Positions 28,942-38,548 of a DNA stretch of 64,000 bases are shown here, one piece after another (within the stretch, counting starts at the first letter, position 1; the number at the start of each line of letters is the position of its first letter). Below the pieces are notes generated by a model that made no database searches, had not been told where the DNA came from, and saw nothing but the letters and a program-made list of their open reading frames with translations. The position numbers and the translations under genes are program-made. The DNA lies in NCBI RefSeq assembly GCF_004799665.1, contig NZ_CP031310.1, forward strand, positions 736,887 through 800,886, given 5' to 3'. Source of the stretch: Halapricum salinum. Its GTDB lineage: Archaea > Halobacteriota > Halobacteria > Halobacteriales > Haloarculaceae.

Positions 28942-29090
28942 GGGGATAATCCTGTTTCGATCCGCGACCGATTGTAATTATAGATGGACACTTTTATTTG
29001 GGTCCTCGTGAGAGACGGGAACACGATGCAGCACCCGTTGGTTCTCGGTGCCGCTCCGAAACCAGCCACTGCACGAAGCCCTAACAGGGA

Positions 29091-32000
29091 ATGAAACGAC
29101 GACAGTACCTCGGCGGCATGGCCACCCTCGGCACGTTTTCGGCCATGTCCACAGTTACAGAAGGCGCACAGTCACTGGCAACGACCCGATCGGTCGGCGA
29201 CAGCCACCACCCGGGCCCGCCGCGTGTCATGCACGCTGGCGAGCGACTCGTCGATCCGCTCACCCCCGACTACAAGGGCGACGGCGCACCGGACGGCCGG
29301 AGCGCACTCGCGCCGCGGATCCCCGACCCCGAGCGCGACCCGGCCAATTACGGCGCTGATGCGTTCACCTGGCGCGTCGTCGACACGCCAGCCGACAGCG
29401 ACGTCTCGCAATTTCACTCCAGAGACGAGGAGTACGACTACGGGACGAACACCGTGGAGTTCGACCCCGACGTGCCCGGGACGTACACGCTGGAGCTGGA
29501 CGCGCCGGACGGCACCCATCGATTGACAGTCCGCGTGTTCCCCGACCCCGCCGACGGCGCGGCCGGCCCGCCGCGAGTCGACCCCGTCGCCACACTCGAG
29601 GACGGCGAGTTCGTCCTCGAAGCCAACGCCTCGCCGGCACCGGAGAGCGACACCGCTCCCGAAGCACTGGACGTCGAGTTCCTCGTCGACGACCGGGATG
29701 GCGTGAGCGAGAGCGACCTCACGATCGAGGGCGCGACCGCCCGAGTTCCAGAGAGTGCGATCGACGGCACGGCTCGCGTCCACGTCGTCGCGGCCGACGA
29801 CCAGCCCGGGATCCTCGGGACGGTCGAACTCGACGCCGACGCGGGCGAGGCCACGCGGCCGGACACGCCCCCGGAGTGGATCCACGACTCGGTGATGTAC
29901 CTGATCTTCGCTCGGTCGTTCGGCTCCGAGGCCGGCGAAGTTGACTTCCAGTACCTCCAGGACAGGGTCGACTACCTCGCCGACCTGGGCGTGGACATCG
30001 TCTGGCTGACGCCGATCGTCGAGGCGACCAGCCACCAGGAGGACAACCCGCCCGGCGGCCCGCACGGCTACGACACGACGAACTACTTCCAGACGACCGA
30101 CGCGCTGGGCAGCGTCGAGGCCTACGAGGCGTTCATCGATGCCTGCCACGCCCAGGACATCAAGGTGTGTTTCGACCTCGTGATCAACCACACCGACGCC
30201 CAGCACCCCTTCTTCGCCGACGCCGACGCGAACGGCGAGTCCTCGAAGTACTACGAGTGGTACGAACGCCTCGCAGACGGCACACCGAACAACTACTTCG
30301 GGTGGACCGACCTGATGAACATCAACTACCAGGACGTCGCGATGCGCGAGCACGTCCTCAGCGTCGTCGACTACTGGGCCGACATCGTCGACGGCTTCCG
30401 GTGTGACATCGCCTACGGCGTCACCCACGACTTCTGGAAGGAAGTCCGGCAATTGGTCCGCGCCAAAGACAGCGACGTCTTCCTGCTCGACGAAGCGATT
30501 CCGTACGGTCCGCGCTTCAGCGAGGGCGAGTTCGACATGCACTTCGACGAGGTCCTCACCGAGCGCGTCCGCTCGATCGGGAAGGGCGGCGTCGACGCCG
30601 AAGAGTTGCTGGACGCGGTCAGCGAGCGCAAGAACCGCGGCGTCCCCGACCACTCCGTCTTCCTGCAGTACGTCGAGAACCACGACATGACGCGGTATCT
30701 CGACGAGGCCCCGAAGCCGGCCGAGCGCGCGGCCGCCGGCGCGACGTTCACGCTCCCCGGGATGCCGATGCTCTACTACGGCCAGGAACGAGCGATCACC
30801 GAGTACAGCGAGCCGCGCATCGAAGAGCGCGGTCACTTCCGCTCGTTCATGAACTGGGAGGAGTACGACGCCGAGCACCTGGCGTTCTACAAGGACCTCG
30901 TGACCGCACGGAAGGACGTCCCGGCACTCAGAGACGGGTCCGAACTCGTCGGCGCCTACTACGAGAGCGACAGCGAGCAGGTCGTCGCCTACGGCCGCGA
31001 CGCCGGCGCCCAGAAAGTCGTCGTCGTGCTCAACTTCGCCGACGGCACCGAAGAAGTCGCGCTGCGCGGCCCGGTCTCGACGACCGACCTCGTCTCGGGC
31101 GCGGACGTCGGCGTCGACAGCGATGACGGGCGAACTCACGTCGCAGTCGACTCCGTGGCCGTGCTGGAGACGCCGTCGCTGTCGGGGCTGGGGAGCCACG
31201 TCGCCGGTATCGACGACGAGACCGGCGACGACCACGGTCCCGGATCGTACACCTATGCCAGTGCCTACCCCGAGGGCGCGTTCGACCTCACAGGAGTAGA
31301 CCTCTACGAGAGCGAGACGAGCTACCAGCTTCGGTTCACGGTCGACGGCCCCGTCAGGCTGGACGACGGGCTCGCGGGCCAGCACTTCCAGATCTACGTC
31401 CGCGACCCGACCGACCCCGACGGCTGGGAACAGGCTCGCGAGGGGCTGGACGCACTGCTGACGGAGAACTACCAGTACCGGATCGTCGGTAACGAGGGCG
31501 ACGGCGTCCGCGTCGAGACAGCCGACGGCGAACTCCTCGCCGGCGGCTCGCTGTTCGCCAGCCCGTCGACGAACTCGATCCGGCTCGATATCCCGAACCA
31601 CGCCATCCCCGGCGGCCTGAGCGACAAGGAACTCGCGCCGCTCGTGCTCGGGTACGACCCCGACGCCCCCGGCAAGGTCGCTCGCGTCGGCGAGTCCGCG
31701 GGCGACCGTCAGTTCGGCGGTGGCGGCGAGAACTCCCCGCAGGTGATCGACCTGGCGACGCCCGACGACCGGAGTCAGTCCGAAGCGCTCGACCCCGGCG
31801 ACGACCTGGCCGAGATCCCCTACGTCGTCCTCGCGGATCCCTTCGACGGCGAACTCGTCGAGCAGTGGGACGACGCAACCGGCGACGACCACGGCCCCGG
31901 CAGTTACACCTACCCGACCGACGAGGAACTGACGCAGGGCGAACTGGACGTCGAGGCGTTCGACATCCGCGAAGACGGTGATCGCTACCGGTTCACTTAC

Positions 32001-33947
32001 CACTTCGCCGACGACATCTCTAATCCCTGGACCGGCCAGCACGGCTTCTCGTTCCACCACCTGCAGGTGTATCTCGACAATCCCGCAGCCGAGGCCCCGA
32101 CGGCGACCGAGGGCCGTGCGGGGACGAACGTCGCCTTCGAGTCGCCGTACACCCATCGGATCAGAGTCGAGGGCTACGAGGGCGAGAGCGTCGTCGAGGA
32201 CGGCGCTGGCGAGGTCGTGACCGAGGACGTCTCGGTCGGGGCGTATCAGGCGCTGAACGCGATCACAGTCACCGTCCCGCGAGAGGCACTCGGCGGCGAG
32301 ATCGACAGCGCGTCGGTCGCGCCGCTGGTCTTCGGCTTCGACCCCGAGGCTCCCGGCCGCGTCATGCAGGTCGCGCCGGAGGCGACGGAGACGAGCTTCG
32401 GCGGCGGCTCGACGGGCGAGGACCCCGCAGTCGTCGACATGGTGACGCCGGAGGGAGTTTCCCAGAGCGACGTGCTCGCTGACGGGCAGTCGATCCCGTA
32501 TCTCTCGCTTGCCGGATTCTCCGGGACGCTCGTCCACGCGTGGGACGACCCGTCCGGCGACGACCACGGTCCCGGTAGCTACACCTACCCGACCAGCGAG
32601 CAGGTCCCGGAGGGGACCTACGACATCCGATCGGTCGAACTCTACGAAGTGAACGACCGCTACCGGTTCGTCTACTACCTCAACAGCGAGTTGACCAACC
32701 CGTGGGCCGGCGCCGACGGCTTCTCGCTGTACGACCTGCAGGTCTACATCCGGGACCCCGCGGCCGGCAGTGGAGTCGCGAGCTCGACCGAAGCCCGCGA
32801 GGGAGTCAACGCGAAGTTCACACAGCCCTACCACTACCGCATCGCGGTCAACGGCTACAGCCGGCGCGTCGTCGAATCCGCGGACGGCTCTGCGATCACC
32901 CAGGACGTCGCCGCGCAGGGACATTCCGACCTGCAGGCCATCGCTTTCGACGTGCCCGCAGACGCCTTCGAGGGCGACCTGAGTGAGATGCGCTTCGCGC
33001 CGCTGTGTCTCGCTCACGACAACTACGGCACTGGCAAGCTCAGGGCCGTCAACGCCGAGGCCGGCGAGTGGCGCTTCGGCGGCGGCCGCTCGGACAGCAT
33101 GAACCCCAACGTGATCGACATGATCACGCCCGAGGACGTTCCCCAGTCCGAGGCGCTCGCGTTCTCCGCCGAGAGTCAGGCCCGCCTGCCGTTCGTCCCC
33201 GAAGCACAGACGAATCCCGGCAAGCCGGTCGCGCTGGCGGAAGCCCCCGGCACCGCGTTCGCGACGACCGAAGTGACGCTCTCGGCTACGGGGTCGAGCG
33301 ATCCTCAGGACCAGGACCTCGACTTCGAGTGGGCGCAAACTGGCGGCCCCAGCGTCGAACTCTCGAACGCGACGGCGGCCCAGCCGACGTTCACGGCGCC
33401 CGAGGTCGAAGAGTCGACGGACTTCACGTTCGAACTCACGGCGACCGACCCCGACGGCAACAGCGCCACCTCCTCGACGACCGTGACCGTCGAACCGCAG
33501 TCCGCCAACGCCGCACCGGTCGTCCAGACGAACGGTGCTCAGACGGTCTCGCCGGGCGACCCAGTCCTGCTGGACGGAGCGGCCTCGAACGATCCCAACG
33601 GCGGAACCCTGTCCTTCCAGTGGGAACAGACCGGCGGTCCGAGCGTCGACCTCTCGAACGCCGAGACCTCGGGCGCGGCCTTCACCGCACCCGACGTCGA
33701 CGGAGAGACGACGCTGACGTTCGAACTCACGGTCGCGGACGGCCAGGGCAAGACCGTGACCGACACCGTCGCGATCACCGTCCGCGGAAGCGGTGACGGC
33801 GGCACGGAGACCGACGACGGCGGCGACACCGGCAGCGGGTTCGGGCCCGGCTTCGGTGCCGCTTCGGGCGCGCTCGGAACGGCCGGTGGACTCGCCTACG
33901 GTGCCCGCTCGCTGCTCGACGACGCGGGCGGGTCCGAAGACAGCTGA
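29091..33947 (+). CDS. Secreted multi-domain alpha-amylase (GH13) with three glucodextranase-C-like modules and two PKD-like domains
   Basis: The 1618-residue product starts with a Tat signal (KRRQYLGGM) and a beta-rich N-domain (about 25-260). The GH13 barrel (about 265-695) carries all four conserved regions: DLVINHT, GFRCDIAYG with nucleophile Asp439, LLDEA with acid/base Glu468, and YVENHD (Asn530, His531, Asp532). Three glucodextranase C-terminal-like modules follow at about 705-920, 924-1140 and 1149-1370, each opening with GDDHGPGSYTY. Two PKD-like domains (about 1372-1470, 1472-1566) and a GFGPGFG tail end it. It should hydrolyse alpha-1,4-glucans outside the cell. A 5' leader of up to 90 bases follows TTTTATTT at about 28993. 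Confidence 0.93.
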   Translation: MKRRQYLGGMATLGTFSAMSTVTEGAQSLATTRSVGDSHHPGPPRVMHAGERLVDPLTPDYKGDGAPDGRSALAPRIPDPERDPANYGADAFTWRVVDTPADSDVSQFHSRDEEYDYGTNTVEFDPDVPGTYTLELDAPDGTHRLTVRVFPDPADGAAGPPRVDPVATLEDGEFVLEANASPAPESDTAPEALDVEFLVDDRDGVSESDLTIEGATARVPESAIDGTARVHVVAADDQPGILGTVELDADAGEATRPDTPPEWIHDSVMYLIFARSFGSEAGEVDFQYLQDRVDYLADLGVDIVWLTPIVEATSHQEDNPPGGPHGYDTTNYFQTTDALGSVEAYEAFIDACHAQDIKVCFDLVINHTDAQHPFFADADANGESSKYYEWYERLADGTPNNYFGWTDLMNINYQDVAMREHVLSVVDYWADIVDGFRCDIAYGVTHDFWKEVRQLVRAKDSDVFLLDEAIPYGPRFSEGEFDMHFDEVLTERVRSIGKGGVDAEELLDAVSERKNRGVPDHSVFLQYVENHDMTRYLDEAPKPAERAAAGATFTLPGMPMLYYGQERAITEYSEPRIEERGHFRSFMNWEEYDAEHLAFYKDLVTARKDVPALRDGSELVGAYYESDSEQVVAYGRDAGAQKVVVVLNFADGTEEVALRGPVSTTDLVSGADVGVDSDDGRTHVAVDSVAVLETPSLSGLGSHVAGIDDETGDDHGPGSYTYASAYPEGAFDLTGVDLYESETSYQLRFTVDGPVRLDDGLAGQHFQIYVRDPTDPDGWEQAREGLDALLTENYQYRIVGNEGDGVRVETADGELLAGGSLFASPSTNSIRLDIPNHAIPGGLSDKELAPLVLGYDPDAPGKVARVGESAGDRQFGGGGENSPQVIDLATPDDRSQSEALDPGDDLAEIPYVVLADPFDGELVEQWDDATGDDHGPGSYTYPTDEELTQGELDVEAFDIREDGDRYRFTYHFADDISNPWTGQHGFSFHHLQVYLDNPAAEAPTATEGRAGTNVAFESPYTHRIRVEGYEGESVVEDGAGEVVTEDVSVGAYQALNAITVTVPREALGGEIDSASVAPLVFGFDPEAPGRVMQVAPEATETSFGGGSTGEDPAVVDMVTPEGVSQSDVLADGQSIPYLSLAGFSGTLVHAWDDPSGDDHGPGSYTYPTSEQVPEGTYDIRSVELYEVNDRYRFVYYLNSELTNPWAGADGFSLYDLQVYIRDPAAGSGVASSTEAREGVNAKFTQPYHYRIAVNGYSRRVVESADGSAITQDVAAQGHSDLQAIAFDVPADAFEGDLSEMRFAPLCLAHDNYGTGKLRAVNAEAGEWRFGGGRSDSMNPNVIDMITPEDVPQSEALAFSAESQARLPFVPEAQTNPGKPVALAEAPGTAFATTEVTLSATGSSDPQDQDLDFEWAQTGGPSVELSNATAAQPTFTAPEVEESTDFTFELTATDPDGNSATSSTTVTVEPQSANAAPVVQTNGAQTVSPGDPVLLDGAASNDPNGGTLSFQWEQTGGPSVDLSNAETSGAAFTAPDVDGETTLTFELTVADGQGKTVTDTVAITVRGSGDGGTETDDGGDTGSGFGPGFGAASGALGTAGGLAYGARSLLDDAGGSEDS

Positions 33948-33990
33948 GATCGGCAGCAGAGCAGGGTAGCGCACCCCATTCATTAACCGT

Positions 33991-34000
33991 GATATTTATA
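33991..34000 (+). promoter_or_regulatory. TATA box of the third glucan-locus gene
   Basis: GATATTTATA lies 26-35 bases upstream of the ATG at 34026, so this gene has its own promoter despite the 78-base gap to the amylase. Confidence 0.5.
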
Positions 34001-34025
34001 CCATCTATCTGTGTGGGATGCACTC

Positions 34026-35618
34026 ATGAAACGGCGACAGTACCTCACCAGCGTGGCAGCGATCAGTGCGATTTCGACCGTCGGCGCGGTGCCGGCGAGC
34101 GCCCAGGAGTCACAGACGATCTCTGACCCGGAGGGCGACGACTACGGCCCTGGGACGTACACCTATCCGACGACAGACCAGCTTCCAGTGGGGTGTTTCG
34201 ACGTGACGGGAGTCGACATCGTGAGCACGGACAGCGCGTGGGAGTTTACCTTCCAGATGGGGACCGTGCCCAACTCCTTCGGATCGAGCAGTGGATTCAG
34301 CGTGCAGGCGTTCCAGTTGTACTTCCACGACCCGAACGCGCCCGACGACGCGCCAGCGACGACCGAAGCCCGAGAAGGGGCCGTATCGACGTTCGAAGAG
34401 CCCTACCACTACCGCCGGCACGTCACTGGATTCGGCGAGGCATTCGAAGACGCCGAAGGCAACAGCGTCGGCGGGGACGTCTCCTCCTCGGGCAACACGA
34501 GCGAGAACACTGTCACCGTCCCCGTCCCAAAAGGTCCCTTCGAGACCGACGATGTCTCCGAGCTCAAAGTCGCCATCCTCGTGTTCAGCCAGGATGGGTC
34601 CGGAGGAGTTGGTGGGATCAGACAGAACCTAGCTGCGGAAGCCAGCGACTGGACGATCGGCGGGGTCAACGAAGACGCAATCGACAGTGCTCCCAGAGTG
34701 ATGGATCTCGTCGCGCCCGACAGTGTCCTCGATCAGCAGGAGGCGCTGAGTTACTCCGCCGGCTCGCCGCCGGTCATCCCGCTGGTGCCGGTCGCGAATC
34801 TCGTCTCCGGGGAGGCTCCGAGCAGTGGAAGTCCGCCGACGGCGGCTGCGACGGCCGATCCCGGTTCGGTCTACGGTGGCGAAGAAGTCACCCTGGACGC
34901 CTCGGACGCGACAGACCCGGACGGCCAGACCCTTTCGTTCCAGTGGACCCAGACCAGCGGCCCGGAGGTCAGCCTCTCGAACGCCAGTTCAGCCCAGGCG
35001 ACGTTCACCGCGCCAGAAGTCGACGCGGAGACGACCATGGAGTTCGAGGTCGAGGTGAGCGATCCCGACGGAAACGCCGCCACCGCCTCGGCGAGTGTCA
35101 CCGTCCAGTTCAACGCGGCACCGACCGCCGACGCCGGCGAGAGCGTGACCGCCAGTCCCGGCGACTCGGTGACGCTCGACGGCAGCGGGTCGAGCGATCC
35201 CGAGGGGGGTTCACTGACCTACGAGTGGTCCCAGACCGGCGGCCCCGACGTCGAACTCAGTGATTCGACCGCTGCGAGTCCGTCGTTCACAGCGCCGGAC
35301 CTCGACAGCACGTCGACGCTGACCTTCGAACTCACGGTCGAAGACGGGCAGGGCAAGACCGCGACTGCGACCGTCGAGGTGACCGTCGAAGTCGAGACGA
35401 CGACCACGACGATGCCGACAGAAGAGCCAACCACCGACGAGCCAACGACTGACGAGCCGACTACCGAAAGCGGAGACGGCGACGGCGGTTCGGACGACAC
35501 TGGAAGCGGGTTCGGGCCCGGATTCGGCGTCGTCTCGGCAGCAGTCGGGACCGCTGGCGGGGCGGCCTACGCGGCGAAGCGAGTGCTCGGAGACGAGCCA
35601 GCCCCCGAGGACGAATAG
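34026..35618 (+). CDS. Secreted glucodextranase-C-like and PKD domain protein
   Basis: The 530-residue product has the same signal (KRRQYLTSV), one glucodextranase-C-like module (about 30-270; DPEGDDYGPGTYTYPTTD, SGFSVQAFQLYFHDP, APRVMDLVAPDSVLDQQ) and two PKD-like domains (about 269-360, 364-455). A Thr-Glu-Pro repeat (PTTDEPTTDEPTTE) leads to the tail GSGFGPGFGVVSAAVGTAGGAAYAAKRVL. It is a paralogue of the protein at 27271 and flanks the amylase on its other side. A binding or anchoring role on starch-like polymer is inferred. The ATG at 34026 is chosen over an upstream one because of the TATA position. Confidence 0.87.
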   Translation: MKRRQYLTSVAAISAISTVGAVPASAQESQTISDPEGDDYGPGTYTYPTTDQLPVGCFDVTGVDIVSTDSAWEFTFQMGTVPNSFGSSSGFSVQAFQLYFHDPNAPDDAPATTEAREGAVSTFEEPYHYRRHVTGFGEAFEDAEGNSVGGDVSSSGNTSENTVTVPVPKGPFETDDVSELKVAILVFSQDGSGGVGGIRQNLAAEASDWTIGGVNEDAIDSAPRVMDLVAPDSVLDQQEALSYSAGSPPVIPLVPVANLVSGEAPSSGSPPTAAATADPGSVYGGEEVTLDASDATDPDGQTLSFQWTQTSGPEVSLSNASSAQATFTAPEVDAETTMEFEVEVSDPDGNAATASASVTVQFNAAPTADAGESVTASPGDSVTLDGSGSSDPEGGSLTYEWSQTGGPDVELSDSTAASPSFTAPDLDSTSTLTFELTVEDGQGKTATATVEVTVEVETTTTTMPTEEPTTDEPTTDEPTTESGDGDGGSDDTGSGFGPGFGVVSAAVGTAGGAAYAAKRVLGDEPAPEDE

Positions 35619-35733
35619 AGCACACGATCGGCTCGCCCCCTCGCGGCTTCGCCGCTCGGAGTGTCGAACGTCCGTGAGAGTCACGCGGGACAAAGCTAAA
35701 GACTTAACCGCCTTACAGGCCCAAGTACGGACA

Positions 35734-36264
35734 ATGGCTTTTGAGGATCTCCTGGAGGACCCCGTCATACAGAAGTACCTCCACGAACTCGTCGGACCGA
35801 AAGGGATGCCCGTCGCCGCCGCGCCGCCGGACGGCGAAGTGACGGACGAAGAACTCGCCGAAGAACTCGGCCTCGAACTCAACGACGTGCGGCGTGCGTT
35901 GTTCATCCTCTACGAGAACGACCTGGCGAGCTATCGCCGGCTGCGCGACGAGGATTCGGGCTGGCTGACCTATCTCTGGACCTTCGAGTACGAGAACATC
36001 CCCGAGCAACTCGAAGAGGAGATGTATCGCCTGCTGGACGCGCTCGAACAGCGCCAGGACTACGAGTACAATCACGAGTTCTACCTCTGTGAGAACTGCG
36101 GGATCCGCTTCGAGTTCGGCGAGGCCATGGACTTCGGCTTCGAGTGTCCGGACTGTGGCTCCCAGCTGGAGGCCATGGAGAACACGATGCTCGTCGACGC
36201 GATGGAAGACCGAATCGAAGCACTGCGCGACGAACTCAACGTGGAAAACGACATCGAGGCCTGA
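35734..36264 (+). CDS. tfe: Transcription initiation factor TFE (TFIIE-alpha homologue)
   Basis: The 176-residue product has an N-terminal winged helix (MAFEDLLEDPVIQKYLHELVGPKG, DEELAEELGLELNDVRRALFILYENDLASYRR). A coiled-coil linker and a C-terminal zinc ribbon follow, with four cysteines (CENCGIRFEF ... FECPDCGSQ). TFE helps RNA polymerase open promoters and stabilises initiation. It is followed with a one-base stop/start overlap by a DUF2110 gene, a pairing widely seen in archaea. The TATA-like CTTAACC lies about 30 bases upstream. Confidence 0.96.
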   Translation: MAFEDLLEDPVIQKYLHELVGPKGMPVAAAPPDGEVTDEELAEELGLELNDVRRALFILYENDLASYRRLRDEDSGWLTYLWTFEYENIPEQLEEEMYRLLDALEQRQDYEYNHEFYLCENCGIRFEFGEAMDFGFECPDCGSQLEAMENTMLVDAMEDRIEALRDELNVENDIEA

Positions 36265-36935
36265 TGGTCGTCCTCGCTACCAAGTGTTACGTCGCCGGCG
36301 ACGCCCGCGAGCGGACGATGGACTCGCTGCGCTCGCAAGTCCAGAACCTGCTGGGCGATCTGGACGTGACCTACGACGTCGGCGTTCGTGACGACGATTT
36401 TCCGACGGTGCCGGTCGAAGGCCCCGACGAGACGATCGCTCGAAATCTCCTGCGCGAGGAGTTCGGCGAGATTACGCCCCACCTCACGGCCGGGGAGGTC
36501 CACGTCGGAACCCTCGAACGCTGGGACGACGACGGCTTCTACCTGGACGCTGGTCAAACCGTGCAGATTCCGAGCGCGGAGATCGGCCTCGGTCCGGGGT
36601 CACCCGAGCAGATCCGAACCCGGTTCGGCCTCGTCCAGCACCTGCCGCTGCGGTTCGTCCCTCAGGAAGACGGCCCGGCGCGACTCGCGGACGAAGAGCG
36701 TGACCGGCTGTTCGAGTGGACCCGTGGGACGGGGCGCGTCAACGTCAACAGTGCGACGCGGGCGGAGGTTCGAGCGACGGTCAACCGGGCCGGCCACGCC
36801 CAGGACATCGTCACCGTCGAGCGACTCGGCCTGCTCGAACAGAGTATCGTCTGCAAGGAAGGGACCGATCCGCCGGGGCTGCTGTCCTCGATCGGCTCGT
36901 ATCTCTCGGCGGAGTTGCTCGCAGTCGTTCCATGA
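36264..36935 (+). CDS. DUF2110 family protein
   Basis: The 223-residue product (MVVLATKCYVAGDARERTMDSLRSQVQNLLGDLDV...) combines an N-terminal alpha/beta region with GTVQIPSAEIGLGPGSPEQIRTRFGLVQHLPLRF. The second half resembles a nucleic-acid-binding Hsp-like hairpin. Archaeal DUF2110 genes lie beside tfe, so a transcription-related or RNA-binding role is plausible but unproven. Its ATG overlaps the TGA of tfe by one base. Confidence 0.85.
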   Translation: MVVLATKCYVAGDARERTMDSLRSQVQNLLGDLDVTYDVGVRDDDFPTVPVEGPDETIARNLLREEFGEITPHLTAGEVHVGTLERWDDDGFYLDAGQTVQIPSAEIGLGPGSPEQIRTRFGLVQHLPLRFVPQEDGPARLADEERDRLFEWTRGTGRVNVNSATRAEVRATVNRAGHAQDIVTVERLGLLEQSIVCKEGTDPPGLLSSIGSYLSAELLAVVP

Positions 36936-36948
36936 TAGTGGTTGCTGT
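36935..36948 (+). repeat. Solo copy of a dispersed 14-bp motif
   Basis: ATAGTGGTTGCTGT starts on the last base of the DUF2110 stop codon and is followed by CCGATGTGTCGG, a small palindrome. The same 14-mer occurs at 39184-39197 and, inverted, at 39252-39265. Confidence 0.6.
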
Positions 36949-37014
36949 ACCGATGTGTCGGTACGACTGTGCGAGTTCGTGCAGTCGGTCCAAAGTCTAC
37001 GGAGAGGAGCCACT

Positions 37015-37770
37015 ATGAACCGTCGGTATCTCGTCCTGTTCGGACTCGGCGCGCTGGTCGTGCTCACGGGCTGTCTCGGCGGGAGCGGGCCGTCCGACGA
37101 GCAGTTGAACGAGAACGCGACCTACGACTGGGACACGAGCGCCAACGCGACCATCTACCTCTCGGGCAACTCCTACGCGTCTGTCTATCGACTGGACAAC
37201 CGGTCTGGGCTCTCGATCTACCAGCGAGACACCTTCAACAACCGCGAGTCGATCTCGATCCGGGCGGTACAGTTCCGCTATCCCAACGGGACAGTCGTCA
37301 ACGCGACGGCGTTCGAGGTCGATAGCAACGACGAGCGCGTCCGCCTGACCCCGCCGAATCGGACCGGGCAGGTCGCGTTCACCGTCGAGCAGTCGGGCAA
37401 GAACTTCCGGACACCGACGTTCGTCGGCGGCAGTTACGAAGTCGTCCTCCCGCCGAACACCGACGTCGGCATTCCGATCCTCTCACACGTCGTTCCCGGG
37501 GGCTACGAACGTGAAGTGATCGACGGACAGGTCCACCTGACCTGGGACGAGGTCGACGGTGACACGCTCGTCGTCGAGTACTACCTCGACCGGGATCTAC
37601 TCATCTTCGGGGGGATCTTCGGTATCCTGCTGATCGTGGCGATCGGTGGGAGTGTCTACTACTGGCGACAGATCCGCGACCTGGAGAAACGCCGCGAGGA
37701 GGTCGGACTCGACGTCGAAGACGAAGACGACGATCCACGAGATCAGGGCCCACCGCCGGGAATGAAATGA
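37015..37770 (+). CDS. Membrane-anchored lipoprotein, DUF5803-like
   Basis: The 251-residue product has a signal ending in lipobox LTGC (Cys near residue 20). A beta-rich exposed domain follows with many Asn-x-Thr/Ser sequons (NATYDW, NATIYLSGN, NRTGQV), then one membrane helix (about 197-217), a basic loop and an acidic, Pro-rich C-terminal cytoplasmic tail. The number of sequons suggests surface glycosylation. I identify it as DUF5803 from its overall form. No role can be assigned. Confidence 0.8.
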   Translation: MNRRYLVLFGLGALVVLTGCLGGSGPSDEQLNENATYDWDTSANATIYLSGNSYASVYRLDNRSGLSIYQRDTFNNRESISIRAVQFRYPNGTVVNATAFEVDSNDERVRLTPPNRTGQVAFTVEQSGKNFRTPTFVGGSYEVVLPPNTDVGIPILSHVVPGGYEREVIDGQVHLTWDEVDGDTLVVEYYLDRDLLIFGGIFGILLIVAIGGSVYYWRQIRDLEKRREEVGLDVEDEDDDPRDQGPPPGMK

Positions 37771-37828
37771 GGCACTGGTCCGCCAGCCCGGTCGTCACGC
37801 CTTTGACGGCCGTCCACTTACAGAAGGT

Positions 37829-38548
37829 ATGCGCGTCGCGCTGGTGACCGTCGGCGACGAACTGCTGGCCGGCGACACCGTCAACACCAACGCCGCCTGG
37901 CTGGCCCGTCAGTTGACCGACCGCGGGGTCACCGTCGAGCGAGTCACGGCCGTTCCCGACCGCGTCAGCGACATCGCCGCCGTGGTCAACGAGTATCACG
38001 CCGAATACGACGCCGTGCTCGTCACCGGCGGGATCGGGCCGACCCACGACGACGTGACCATGGACGGCGTCGCCGCCGCGGTCGGGCAGGAGCTCGCCCA
38101 GAGCGAGCCAGCCCTGGAATACATCGAGTCCCACCGCGGGTACGCTCGGGCGGATCTGACAGCGGGCACGGCGAACATTCCCGCTGGCGGGGAGTTCATT
38201 CCCAACCCTGTGGGAGTCGCGCCTGGCTGTCACGTCGAGAATATCTACGTCCTGCCGGGCGTCCCCGAGGAGATGCGGGGGATGTTCGGCGAGATCGAGG
38301 CACAGTTCAGCGGGACGATCCAGCACACCCGAACCGTCGCCGCCGCCGAACCGGAGAGCGCCCTGCTTGATCGGATCGAACAGCTCCGCGAGCGCTTCGA
38401 CGTCACCGTCGGCGTCTACCCGGGCGAGCACGTCCGTGTGAAAGTGTCGGGGCCTGCAGAAGAGGCGGTCACGACCGCTGCGCAGTGGCTCGAACAGCGG
38501 GTCGAACCACCAGAGCAGTCGACGGATGTCGACGATCAGTCCCGGTAG
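37829..38548 (+). CDS. CinA-like molybdopterin-binding domain protein
   Basis: The 239-residue product starts MRVALVTVGDELLAGDTVNTNAAWLARQLTDRGV, has LVTGGIGPTHDDVTMDGVAAAVG, and ends with an additional alpha/beta region. This is the MoCF_biosynth domain of CinA, whose bacterial members cleave pyridine nucleotides. The C-terminal nicotinamide-deamidase half of bacterial CinA is absent. Its last 13 bases overlap the 3' end of a small membrane gene on the other strand. Confidence 0.88.
   Translation: MRVALVTVGDELLAGDTVNTNAAWLARQLTDRGVTVERVTAVPDRVSDIAAVVNEYHAEYDAVLVTGGIGPTHDDVTMDGVAAAVGQELAQSEPALEYIESHRGYARADLTAGTANIPAGGEFIPNPVGVAPGCHVENIYVLPGVPEEMRGMFGEIEAQFSGTIQHTRTVAAAEPESALLDRIEQLRERFDVTVGVYPGEHVRVKVSGPAEEAVTTAAQWLEQRVEPPEQSTDVDDQSR

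Noticed and set aside
29172-33983. Antisense open frame of 1603 codons opposite the alpha-amylase gene
   Set aside because: It is an effect of high G+C codon use; its sequence has no domains and mirrors the sense gene.
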